Assembly: GCA_025677815.1 (NCBI GenBank)
Contig: JAIXMP010000031.1
Span: forward strand, 1-64,000
DNA length: 64,000 bases
Direction: 5' to 3'
Source of the DNA: Phascolomyces articulosus
Lineage: Eukaryota; Mucoromycota; Mucoromycetes; Mucorales; Lichtheimiaceae
Below, one piece after another: positions 1 to 9,276 of this stretch. The notes under the pieces were generated by a model. That model did no database searches, was not told the origin of the DNA, and worked only from the letters and a program-made list of their open reading frames with translations. A program made the translations under genes and the position numbers. The stretch's first letter is position 1. Each line of letters starts with the position of its first letter.

Positions 1-273
1 ACACTACCTATAATATATATCCATTATATCAAACAAATGCAATATTAACAAACTACCATGATCAATGATTAAGTGGCATAGATAAGAAAATATATAAATA
101 CTGTACTTGTAAAACTAGAATATAATTATCTTTATTATCATCTTGATCATTATAATAAATCTATATCGATTCTCACAAGACTTCTTCTGTCTCCATCTCT
201 CTTTGTCATTAATTCTATCATTAATTCTTATCCATACCACAGGCTTGGACTTCCATCAATATATATATATAAT
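1..273. other. left flank of the gypsy element, no gene seen
   Basis: AT-rich sequence upstream of the 5' LTR. No open frame or motif is recognisable. It does not encode the upstream part of the DIRS reverse transcriptase that would be expected here if the gypsy element had simply jumped into the DIRS element at 6348. A TATA-like stretch near 90-100 and pyrimidine-rich sequence near 180-200 could be the edge of another LTR or a promoter, but this is not supported further. Confidence 0.4.
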
Positions 274-711
274 TGTTGTATCCAACATACAATGGCTTCA
301 CAATAAATAATAATTCTTCATTATTATTATTATTATTATTACTGTCATTCACCCTATATCTCACTTATGCGGTGATTCTATTTGGATAATTACTTATGTT
401 ACACATAGTATTGCACCATCCTCTTTTACATATTGTTAATTATGCTGGATCACACAATCCTTCTAACGATATCATTCATGGTCTACTTAAATATACTGTC
501 CTCATAACACGCAATCCAAATGATGCAATCTATATTCTAATATTACACCATAATGTGCAAGTTGTGATAGTCCATCCATGATGAGCACTTTCTTATAAAT
601 AGAGAGATTATTTTTTATCTTAATAAACTTCAGTTCATTTTTTTCGGGTCTCGTTGACTTATCTCGTCTCCTTTTATTCTTTTTATTAATTGATTTCTCT
701 CTGATACAACA
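274..711 (+). repeat. 5' LTR of the gypsy element
   Basis: A 438-bp LTR with the perfect 8-base terminal inverted repeat TGTTGTAT / ATACAACA. A TATA-like box (TATAAAT) lies at about 594-600 and an AATAAA-type signal near 622-627, consistent with a promoter and poly(A) signal inside the LTR. A short TTA microsatellite near 320-340 is one repeat unit longer than in the 3' copy. Confidence 0.95.
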
Positions 712-796
712 TTTTTTTCAACAAATTCCTTATTATTTTTTCTCTATAATCTCTACCTTATTCTATTTTATTTTTTCCTACCTTATTTCATTTATC

Positions 797-2545
797 ATGT
801 CTGCACCTTCTTCTCCTATCCATCAAACCGAAATGGTTGCTTCTACTCCTGGTTCTCCTGCTCCTGTTACTATGGATCATGCCATGCAAGAAGCTCCTTC
901 CGTCTCTGCCATTCAGCATATCGAGGCTGTATCCGTCCAACTTCAGGATAAGATTGCTTCCTTAATGGAAAGACAACTCACCATCGATCTCTCCGAACAA
1001 GAAGCTGAAGCTATCCAAAATAGAATTAATATTCATTCTGCTCAACTTGACAAGGTTCTAGCACATATCAAAAAGATGGTCAAGAAGGAAAAAGTTGCTG
1101 CTCCTACCACAACCTCTATTCCAGTACAAACCCTATCTAAGTTGGTCGTCCCAAGTAACTTACCTATGTTACAGTGGACTGGTCACGTTTTTGACAAATC
1201 CAAGCCTGTTTACAATTCTGTGAAGGAATGTCTTAATTGTTTCGAAGATATCATTGAATCCTACCAATATGATATCGATCAACACTGGCCTCGCCTCATC
1301 AAGACAACCATGTCTTCCAATCAACGATCCTGGTATGAACGAGAGCTCCGGCAATTCTGTGATCGCCCCTGGTCGTTTATCAAGAAGGCCTTTTTGGATC
1401 GTTATGGTGCACAAGATGCTCAATGTTGTGCTCAATTCTTAGAAGAGTTGACTGATATGCGTATGTCCCGTGATGAGTCTGTAATTCGTTACACAGATCG
1501 TTTCAAAGAAGCTTTACGTGAATCTGGTCATGAAGATGGTGAAGTTTGGGCAACAATTTTCGTCAAGTCCCTGTTACCCGAATTGAGAGACCATGTCCAG
1601 ATGAGCTTGGCCCACACTCCTAATGGTAATGTCGTGTCTGTTGCATATGCTTCTAGCCTGGCTCGCAACTTATATGATCAAGTTGTTCACTCAAAACACA
1701 GTCCCCAAGCTGCTGCCTTGGATGCTTCCATTGGTTCTTCTAGCTCCTCTGTTGCTTCTGCTGCCTCTTCAAAGAAGAAAGGAAAAGGACGCATTGGTCA
1801 TGACAAATTCTGCAAAGTCCATGGACAAGGCCGTCATTCTACAGAGCAGTGCCGCGCTGTTGCTCGTTCTGACAATAGTGGTCGTGTCTCTAAGCCTTCG
1901 TCGTCTGGCTCATCTGTTGTTGCTACTGCTGCTGCTACTCGCATTGTTGGTTCTCATGGTAATGCTGATTCCTCATTGTCTACTGATGGCAAACGTAAGT
2001 GTTATCATTGTGGCCATACACCTTGGCAAAAAGGGCATAAGTATGGAAAGATAAACCACTTGGCAATCCGCTCTGCCACCCTTGCTGCATCATCACTTCC
2101 TGTTTCTGGCTCCGTACCAGTCACACCCACATCATCATCATCAGGTTCTGTACCTGTTACTGCTTCTGTTACTCCGGTAACTACACTTTCGTCTTCCCCT
2201 CCGGGTGGTCAAGACAGTTCGGTTTCTGCATCTTCGCTTTCATCCACTCCACCCACGTCATCTTCTTCTGCTGAAGATATCATGATGACAGAGGTCAGTG
2301 AGGCTTTGGATAAGGCATGTTTTAATTGTAAGTCAAACCATTCTCATCATTTTTCCAATCGCCTTTATAAAAACACAAAAGCTTATTATGTTCCTATTAC
2401 TTTACAGGATCTTGAAACATTTGCTTTTATCGACCCAGGTGCAACGTTTTCATCCGTGAAACCACACGTTGTTAACCGCCTTGGCCTCTCTGTTGTTCCT
2501 TGTTCCGGCAAGATTGACACGGCTATCCTGGTTTGGTGTAAATAG
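797..2545 (+). pseudogene. gypsy Gag plus N-terminal half of the aspartic protease
   Basis: This 582-residue frame holds an N-terminal capsid-like helical region (about residues 100-310, with a W-R/F-x-L type retrotransposon Gag stretch). A Ser/Ala-rich linker follows, then a Cys/His cluster of the form C-x2-H-x4-H-x4-C near residues 340-355, and a second degenerate C-x2-C...H cluster near 403-415. The end carries the start of a retropepsin domain with FIDPGA, where active families have D-T/S-G. The protease then continues in the next frame (from about 2520), so the junction is either an unusual frameshift inside the protease or a disabling indel. Start chosen at the first ATG after the 5' LTR leader. 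Confidence 0.85.
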
Positions 2546-4220
2546 AATTGGAAAAATAAATAAAATTAAAATCTTACACAATGGAATTTCTGTTTATCAT
2601 GATTTTGAAATTATGGATTTTAATGCTGACGCTGATGTTTCCATTGGCACTGATCTTATGTCTAAAATTGGTATCTATATGGGGGGTTTAGCTTATTGTT
2701 GGCACAAACCTTCTCGTGTTTCCATTCCTGAACCCATTGAATTACCTGAACCTGATAATTCTCCCGCTGGTTCTGAGGATGAGCATCAATTATTTCTGAA
2801 CAAGATCGAACCTTATCTACAGGAAAATATAAATATTCCTCCTTCTCACTTTTGCACTTTACCTGAATCTATCGTATATTTAAACATACCTCTGGGCAAA
2901 GTCGTCAATCGTAGACAATATCCATTACCTGACAAAATTATTCCTGTTCTTCAACAACAAATTGATGAATGGATGAATGATGGTATTATCAAACATGCAC
3001 CTCCGGGTACACCTTTTAATAATCCTCTTACTTTTGTGCCAAAAAAGGATGCTGAAGGTAATCTTACCAAATTCCGTATTTGTTTAGATCCTCGCCCTTT
3101 GAATTTGTTACTTCCTGATGACAACCATGAGTTACCATTAATTCGTGACATTTTCCACAAAATTAAGAATGCTACAATTTTTACCACATTGGATTTGAAA
3201 AGTTGTTTTCACAAATTTAAAATTTACGAAAAACATCAGAATCGTACTTCTTTCACTTTTCAAAATCAACAGTATTGTTTCGTTGGTTCTCCTTTTGGTT
3301 TAAAATTCTTATCTTCACACGTACAACGATGCATGCAATCTTTATTCAGTGATCTTCCATATTGTAATATTTATGTTGACGATATCGTCATCGCCACAAA
3401 TGGGGATATGAATTTGCACACTCTACACGTACAAGAAGTTTTACGTCGTCTTTCAGCGGCTAATCTTGTCATTAACAAAGACAAATGTTCATTTGCACAG
3501 AAAAGTGTTAGTCTTTTGGGTTTTAATATTCAAGCTGGTTCTATTTCCGTCGACAAAAAGAAACTTACTAATGTTGATGAATGGCCGATACCTCTTGATG
3601 TTAAAGGCTTACAACGCTTTCTTGGTTATATCAATTATTTACGGGATCACATCCCTGGTGTACAACTTCTCACCAAAAAACTGGATGAACTTCGATCCGT
3701 CAAAGTTTTATCTAAACACTGGACAAACGAGCATACTACAGCCTTTAATAATATTAAAACGGCATTACAACACGCTCCTGTTCTCAGTCAAATTGACGAA
3801 AGACTTCCCCTTTACCTAGCTACTGATGCTTCTGACACAGGTATTGGATGCGTTCTTTATCAAATCGTCAACAACCAATACCGTTACATTGGCTTTATGG
3901 GTCGTCAGCTTAATAAGGCAGAAAGATCCTACAGCACTACAAAACGAGAGCTTTTAAGTATTGTGTTTAGTCTTCGCCGCTATCATAAAATTTTATGGGG
4001 CTGGCCACAGAAATTTACGATCCAATGCGATCATAAGGCACTTACTTTCTTGCACACTCAACCTGTCGCTAATGCAATGATGGTTAACTGGTTAGATATT
4101 ATTTGTGATTATAATTTTACTATTGAATACATTCGTGGTTATGACAATGTCATTCCCGATGCTATTTCACGCCTTTGGTCAACTACGAAGAAGCTGGAGG
4201 GGATAATTCGGAGCATATAA
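2469..4220 (+). pseudogene. gypsy Pol: protease C-terminus, reverse transcriptase, RNase H
   Basis: Real homology begins around 2520. The C-terminal half of the protease ends with the DVSIGTDL-type flap and strand. Reverse transcriptase follows, with the usual blocks: the RICLDPRPLN motif, FTTLDLKSCFH and the catalytic YVDD at about 3374-3385. Then comes Ty3-type RNase H with ATDASDTGIG, the glutamate in TKRELLSIV, and the Asp of QCDHKAL. The frame ends shortly after DAISRLW at the RNase H boundary. Integrase continues in another frame, so a second frame change occurs near 4180-4220. There is no start codon logic of its own: this part would have to be made as a fusion with Gag. Confidence 0.92.
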
Positions 4221-5770
4221 TCGCTTCTTCTCCATACCTCGGCGACCTTCGACCGTCACACAAGAATAAAAATTCACAAGAAATTAAAAATTCTTCTTTT
4301 TATTCTTCCACCCATTTCCAACGTGCCGCCATTCTTCGCAATGACTACACAGACTTCATGACACCACCTGAAAATGAACGAGAACACCTATTACAACAGG
4401 CACATCTCAATGGACATTTTGGTATTGATGCTCTAGTCAACGAAATACATAGTCAACACATACACTGGACCTCAATTAAAGCTGATGCTCAAAACGTGGT
4501 TGCTAGTTGTCCTGACTGTCAAAGGTTTACAATTGGAAAACATGGATTTCACCCTTTGCGTAGTATCTATGCTGATCAACCTTGGGATCATATTGGTATT
4601 GATACTGGTGATTTTAATTGCACTACTCCACGTGGTAACAACTATGTTTTAGTTATTGTGGATATGTACTCGCGATACACTCTCTTACGTGCTATTCCTG
4701 ATAAGACCGCTCTTACTGTTGCAAAAACACTTGTACAAATCTTTGCTGATTTCGGTTTTTGTAAAATCTTACAGAGTGACAGAGGTACAGAGTTTGCGAA
4801 TGAAGTTGTTCAACACCTTCTGGAACATTGTGGTATTGACAGTAGATTACTAACACCATACAATCCCAGAGCAAATGGTGGAACAGAAGTTAAAGTTAAA
4901 GCAATGAAAAATATTATTGTTCGACGCCTACATGGTAAAAACGATGATTGGGATCTATTCCTTCCTGCTGCACAACTTAGTATTAACAACAAAATTGCAA
5001 AGTTACACAACTCCCGTCCCTTTTCCTTGATGTTTGCACGTCAACCCAATTTATGGCAGGATTATAGTCATTTGGATGTACAGGAAGTGGATGATGAACT
5101 ACGATTTAACGATAAACGCGAAGAAAACCTGGCTAACATAGTCATTCCTGCAATACGAGATCGTATGACCGCATTGCAAGATGCACAGCAAGGAAAATTC
5201 TCTAAAAAATTCCGAATTATTAAAGAATTCCCTGTTGGTAGTAAAGTCATGATCTTAAGTATGAATCGTAAATCAAAAACGGATGCTCGTTATGAGGGAC
5301 CGTACACAGTGCATGGAAAGAACAAGGGCAACGGTCAATATGTTTTAACTGATCCAACTGGCGCTCTTCTTTCTCGCGATATTCCTCCACATCACATTAA
5401 ATTAATTTCACAAGACACCATCGCCTCTGGTGATGACTTTTACGAAATACAATCTATTGTGGATCATCAAGGTACACCAGGTCATTACAAATACCTTGTC
5501 AGATGGAAAGGTTATGGTCCTGAAGATGATACATGGGAACCTATCGAGCACTTCAATGACTTAACGCTGATTGAAAAATATTGGCAACGTCGCAATAACA
5601 ATAATGGTACTGCTGGTAAACGTACATCACCTCCACGTCTTAATAAAAATAACAATACAGACAATAAGGTTGAACACGTACCACAAACGCCAAAGAAAAG
5701 TAAATCGAGCAAACGTGCATTAAATGAGCCACGTCGTTCACCTCGTTTTACTAAATGCAGACGCACTTAA
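4175..5770 (+). pseudogene. gypsy integrase with C-terminal chromodomain
   Basis: The frame overlaps the end of the preceding one by 46 bases, and the true homology begins inside it. It holds an HHCC zinc domain (GHFG followed by C-x2-C, about residues 80-115) and a catalytic core with the three acidic residues (GIDTGDF, LQSDRGTEF and GGTEVKVK). A GPY/F-like region follows (ARYEGPYTVHGKNKGNGQYVL). A full chromodomain near residues 430-475 carries the conserved YLVRWKGY and TWEP motifs. Chromodomains of this class are known to steer integration to marked chromatin. A basic tail ends the protein. The integrase frame itself has no internal stop; its link to RT/RNase H is broken by the frame change upstream. 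Confidence 0.93.
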
Positions 5771-5900
5771 ACATGTCTTTCTCCAAAGCTTTTTTATCCC
5801 AATAACAGACCCTGGGTTTTTCACTGGAGTTTTATTGACTAGTTACTTCATCTCTGAAGACAGTGTAATGCACAAACTTATCATGACGGTTGTTCCAACC

Positions 5901-5913
5901 TGGTGGGGGGTAA
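5901..5913 (+). other. polypurine tract before the 3' LTR
   Basis: A G-rich purine stretch (TGGTGGGGGGTAA) sits directly against the 3' LTR. This is the usual position of the plus-strand primer of LTR retrotransposons. Confidence 0.75.
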
Positions 5914-6347
5914 TGTTGTATCCAACATACAATGGCTTCACAATAAATAATAATTCTTCATTATTATTATTATTATTACTGTCATTCACCCTATATCTCA
6001 CTTGTGCGGTGATTCTATTTGGATAATTACTTATGTTACACACAGTATTGCACCATCCTCTTTCACATATTGTTAATTATGCTGGATCATGCAATCCTTC
6101 TAACAATATCATTCATGGTCTACTTAAATATACTGTCCTCATAACACACAATCCAAATGATGCAATCTATATTCTAATATTACACCATAATGTGCAAGTT
6201 GTGATAGTCCATCCATGATGAGCACTTTCTTATAAATAGAGAGATTATTTTTTATCTTAATAAACTTCAGTTGATTATTTCGGGTCTCATTGACTTATCT
6301 CATTTCCTTTTATTCTTTTTATTGATTGATTTCTCTCTGATACAACA
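5914..6347 (+). repeat. 3' LTR of the gypsy element
   Basis: A 434-bp copy of the 5' LTR with the same termini. Differences seen by eye include one fewer TTA unit, about a dozen single-base changes (many of them transitions) and a small indel near the end. The next base (6348) already reads in frame as DIRS reverse transcriptase. Confidence 0.95.
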
Positions 6348-7436
6348 CTGGGGTTTTTAATCAAATATACAAAATCGAGTCTAACACCAACACAGTCTAT
6401 CGAACACCTAGGTTTCAAAATCAACACATTATCTATGACACTGGCTGTTTTCCCAGCACGTTTCAAAACTTGCACCCTTTTATCCATCAAAAATGCAGCA
6501 CTTCAATGAAAACAAATATGGATATTGACAACTGTATTATCTCAAAAGGCAATCAAGGAGCTTCTTTGGTGGAAAGATCAACTCAAACAGTGGAATGGGA
6601 TGACCTTTCTACTGACGCTTCCTTAAGCAGAAATATTCACTGATTCATCTGACGAAGCATAGGGGATAGTTCACAACCAGCAATCATGGAAAGGCAAATG
6701 GACGATGATAGAGGCAGCACATCATATCAATTGGAAGGAACTGCTCATAATTTGGAAAGCAATACATCTTCCTCATCTTCAGGGCAAATCCATCAAGGTT
6801 TATTGTGACAATACATCTACAATTGCATACACCAACAACTTCGGGGGTACCCACTTAGTATCACTGATGAAATTGGCTCAACACATTTGGAATTACTGCC
6901 TGCAGACAGCCACTCAGGTACAACTGACATATGTCCCCTCAATATTCAATCTAGCTGACGCCCCATCATGATTGCTAACAACACAACTGGAATGGAGCAT
7001 CAATCCCATCTTCTTCAGAAAAATGAACAAGATGTGGGGGCCACACGATGTGGATTTATTTGTAACAATAAAGAATGTGCAAACGACGAACTATGTAACA
7101 TGGAAATGGGATCAACATGCAATCGGCACTGACGCAATGATGATGACATGGTCCCAATTCAACAAGGTATACATCTGCCCCCCATGGAATCTGATACCAG
7201 CAATTCTGAGGAAACTACAGATGGATCCAGTGACAACAACATTAATAACACCATGGTGGCCAACAGCAATCTGGTTTCTAATAATACAACAAATATCACA
7301 GTTATGTCCAAGAAAAATTCCTCAAGATATAGTCCTCCCAGCTCCTGGACAAGAAGCAAGCATGCTAACCAAGAATCCCCATTGGTCCCTGGTAGCATGG
7401 CATATAAAGTATGACGACTTGCTCTCCAAGGATTAA
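6348..7436 (+). pseudogene. DIRS reverse transcriptase (end), RNase H and downstream domain
   Basis: One frame stays aligned from the first base after the gypsy LTR to the stop at 7434. It reads the RT thumb region (IEHLGFKIN), then RNase H (EIFTDSSDEA, INWKELLIIWKAIHL, VYCDNTSTIAY). After ADAPS comes the DIRS-specific C-terminal domain (MWGPHDVDLFV, YICPPWNLIP, TPWW). Four stops interrupt it at 6507 (TGA), 6624 (TAA), 6660 (TAG) and 6969 (TGA). The last three replace residues usually Q, W and R in relatives, as recalled. No frameshift is needed, so decay has been by point mutation. Confidence 0.88.
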
Positions 7437-7480
7437 GTTCAGACGTTACTGACATCGTCTCTCACCCTGATTAACAACAA

Positions 7481-8455
7481 TTGCGACTTCATTATCAAGC
7501 TATTCAACAACGTTTCATTACCTGGTGCTGCAGCAAAAACGTCAATGCGTATGATTCAAAAGGGATCAACATGATCAATTTCTTGGCACATGGAAAACAA
7601 TATTTAAATTGGTCAACTCAAACAATCAAAAACTACCATTCATCCTTACTTGATCTATTTGATGGCCATCAACCTATCCTCGACTCTTGGTCATACAAAA
7701 TATTTTTTCAATCTTTGGATGAATGTACATTACGAACTACATCAACAACAAATCTAAATATATCACCAGTTCTTCAACATTTTCACCAACTTGGGAACAA
7801 CACAAAATTATTGGCAGCAGATCTGACAGCAATACTTTGTTGGTTATTAGCAATATATGGATTTTTACGACCATCAGACATCGAACGTATTGACGTCAAT
7901 CAATGCGGCATTGATGATGCCTCTAACAAATTGACCTTAATTATCATTTCCCTAAAGGAAAAACGCCAAGGTCAACGCATCACCAAGTCAGTCGTCATTG
8001 ATCGGCATCCTTCAGTATTATTTTGTCCAGTTGCCTGTTACTCCACTTATTTGCAACGAATCGCTTCTCAACCTTGCATTGATCGTCATCCTGTCTTATC
8101 TGAACACTCTATCAATTATCTTATTCATGATCTTTGTGACCCAAAACAACATATTGGTTCACAACGCATTGGTAAGCACATCAACAGTATTATGGATCTC
8201 ATACCTCTTTTACCTGGGCAAAAAAGGCATGCAAAAGCAAGAGCAATGGGTTCAACAAGAGCAGCAAAGGCGGGGGCAACAACTGATAATATTGTCGCAC
8301 ATGGATCTTAGTCATCAAAAACGATTTTTGACACTTTTTATCATGTATTGTGTGAAATACAATCCAATTTCTTGACTCTGACGCTCGGTAGTAACATTGG
8401 TCCTGTCTCGAATGCTCTGGAGTCCAAGTCACTGGATCCACCTCTTGATGAATAA
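7481..8455 (+). pseudogene. DIRS tyrosine recombinase
   Basis: A YR-type recombinase frame of about 325 codons. It contains the first catalytic arginine in GFLRPSDI, the H/R-rich box near KRHAKARAMGSTRAAKAG, and the C-terminal FDTFYHV segment with the expected nucleophile tyrosine. A TAG at 8309-8311 sits between AHGS and SSKTIF, where relatives have a tryptophan, so it cuts off the catalytic tyrosine. The natural stop is TAA at 8453. No ATG is visible at the start of homology; the frame begins just after the preceding one ends, which is a usual arrangement for these elements. Confidence 0.87.
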
Positions 8456-8456
8456 T

Positions 8457-8726
8457 GTGTTCTTTAGCGAGACCAAAGGTCGAAGGCTTATCAATATTAT
8501 TCGAGGTAGTGGATCTAGTGATTGTCCACCCCCCTTACCCTACATTAGTTTTTTCTCTCACTCTCTCTTTATCAATGATAGTGTTTACAAATATTATATA
8601 GTATTCCTTTATATAATTATTTTATTTCTCTTGAATAAAAAAGGAAAGATGGTAACACAATCACTGGATCCACTACCTTGAATAATGTTGATAAGCCTTC
8701 GACCTTTGGTCTCAGCTAAAGAACAC
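8457..8726. repeat. terminal inverted repeat / hairpin of the DIRS element
   Basis: The arm at 8457-8525 is a near-perfect reverse complement of 8657-8726 (about 69 bases, a few mismatches), separated by about 131 bases. In addition, 8430-8456 (starting TCACTGGATCCAC) repeats the beginning of the second arm in direct orientation. DIRS elements are known for split inverted repeats with an internal complementary region used to restore the ends during replication. This arrangement is consistent with that region. Confidence 0.75.
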
Positions 8727-9060
8727 ATACTACAAAATATTTAAAAAATTTACATTACACAATTAAATATTTTTTAATTATTCTCTTTACATCATAAATC
8801 TTAATTATGCACATATACTATTTTATTATAGTAATAAATAATGACAATTTGAAATTGACCAAATTAGTTCTTACATAAAGAACACTTATCTATTGTTTGC
8901 ACATTTATGTTAAATTATAAATCTCATTGTATGGAAACATTTTTTATAGATAAAAACTACACAAGATGTGTGATGGACAAATTTTAAAATTTAAAAGTAA
9001 ATGATTTAATTTGTTTAAATCATATAATTCATCATATGGTTCTAAAAAGTGTTATTAAGC
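8727..9060. other. AT-rich spacer, no gene seen
   Basis: Sequence between the DIRS end and the G-rich island. It contains small imperfect palindromes (for example AAATGATTTAATTTGTTTAAATCAT split around 9000-9025) but no open frame with recognisable content. Confidence 0.4.
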
Positions 9061-9065
9061 TTTGA

Positions 9066-9235
9066 ACGCGCCTGCAATGGGGGTATAGGGGCTTGCCCCC
9101 ATATTGGGGGGTCAAGGGGGTTCCCCCCATTGCGACGATGTCCACTGAATGACCCAAAGCGAAGCATAGGGGCTCATTCATTTGAGCGAAGCGAGAAAGG
9201 ACAGCTAGTTGCTGATAAAAAAAATTATCAGAAAC
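9066..9235. other. G/C-run-rich island with two nested palindromes
   Basis: A compositional island in AT-rich surroundings. 9075-9132 begins CAATGGGGG and ends CCCCCCATTG, and contains four G-runs of four or more on the + strand (9079-9083, 9088-9091, 9106-9111, 9116-9120) with C-runs between and after them. 9146-9180 is a second palindrome, TGAATGA(C)CC to GGGGCTCATTCA, followed by GAGCGAAGCGAG. A 75-codon frame runs through it (9049-9276) but repeats and codon content do not look protein-like. It may be the edge of an unrecognised mobile element. Confidence 0.5.
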
Positions 9236-9276
9236 CTTTCAGAAATAGATTTAGAGAAACTGCTGAAGACCCCTAA

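Larger units (their letters stand above)
274..6347 (+). mobile_element. Ty3/gypsy chromovirus LTR retrotransposon, decayed
   Basis: The element has two near-identical LTRs (274-711 and 5914-6347) that start TGTTGTAT and end ATACAACA. In between lie gag, an aspartic protease, reverse transcriptase, RNase H, integrase and a C-terminal chromodomain, in the order typical of Ty3/gypsy chromoviruses. Coding falls in three overlapping frames: 797-2545, 2469-4220 and 4175-5770. A purine tract precedes the 3' LTR. By eye the LTRs differ at roughly a dozen substitutions plus small indels, so the insertion is not fresh. The five bases on the two outer sides (ATAAT and CTGGG) do not match, so no target-site duplication is seen. 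No clear tRNA-type primer site beginning TGG follows the 5' LTR. With two frame breaks in pol the copy is probably inactive by itself. Confidence 0.95.
6348..8726 (+). mobile_element. DIRS-type tyrosine-recombinase retroelement, 5' truncated and decayed
   Basis: Only the 3' part is present: the end of the reverse transcriptase, RNase H, the DIRS-specific domain after it, a tyrosine recombinase, and a terminal inverted-repeat structure. DIRS elements lack integrase and LTRs, and integrate through the recombinase. The 5' part is missing; the gypsy LTR ends exactly where DIRS coding sequence begins. Five in-frame stops interrupt otherwise well preserved coding frames. Confidence 0.9.

Noticed and set aside
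7148..7455. 88- and 98-codon frames on both strands inside the DIRS element
   Set aside because: They are other-frame shadows of the DIRS domain with PPWNLIP and TPWW, which has clear family motifs.
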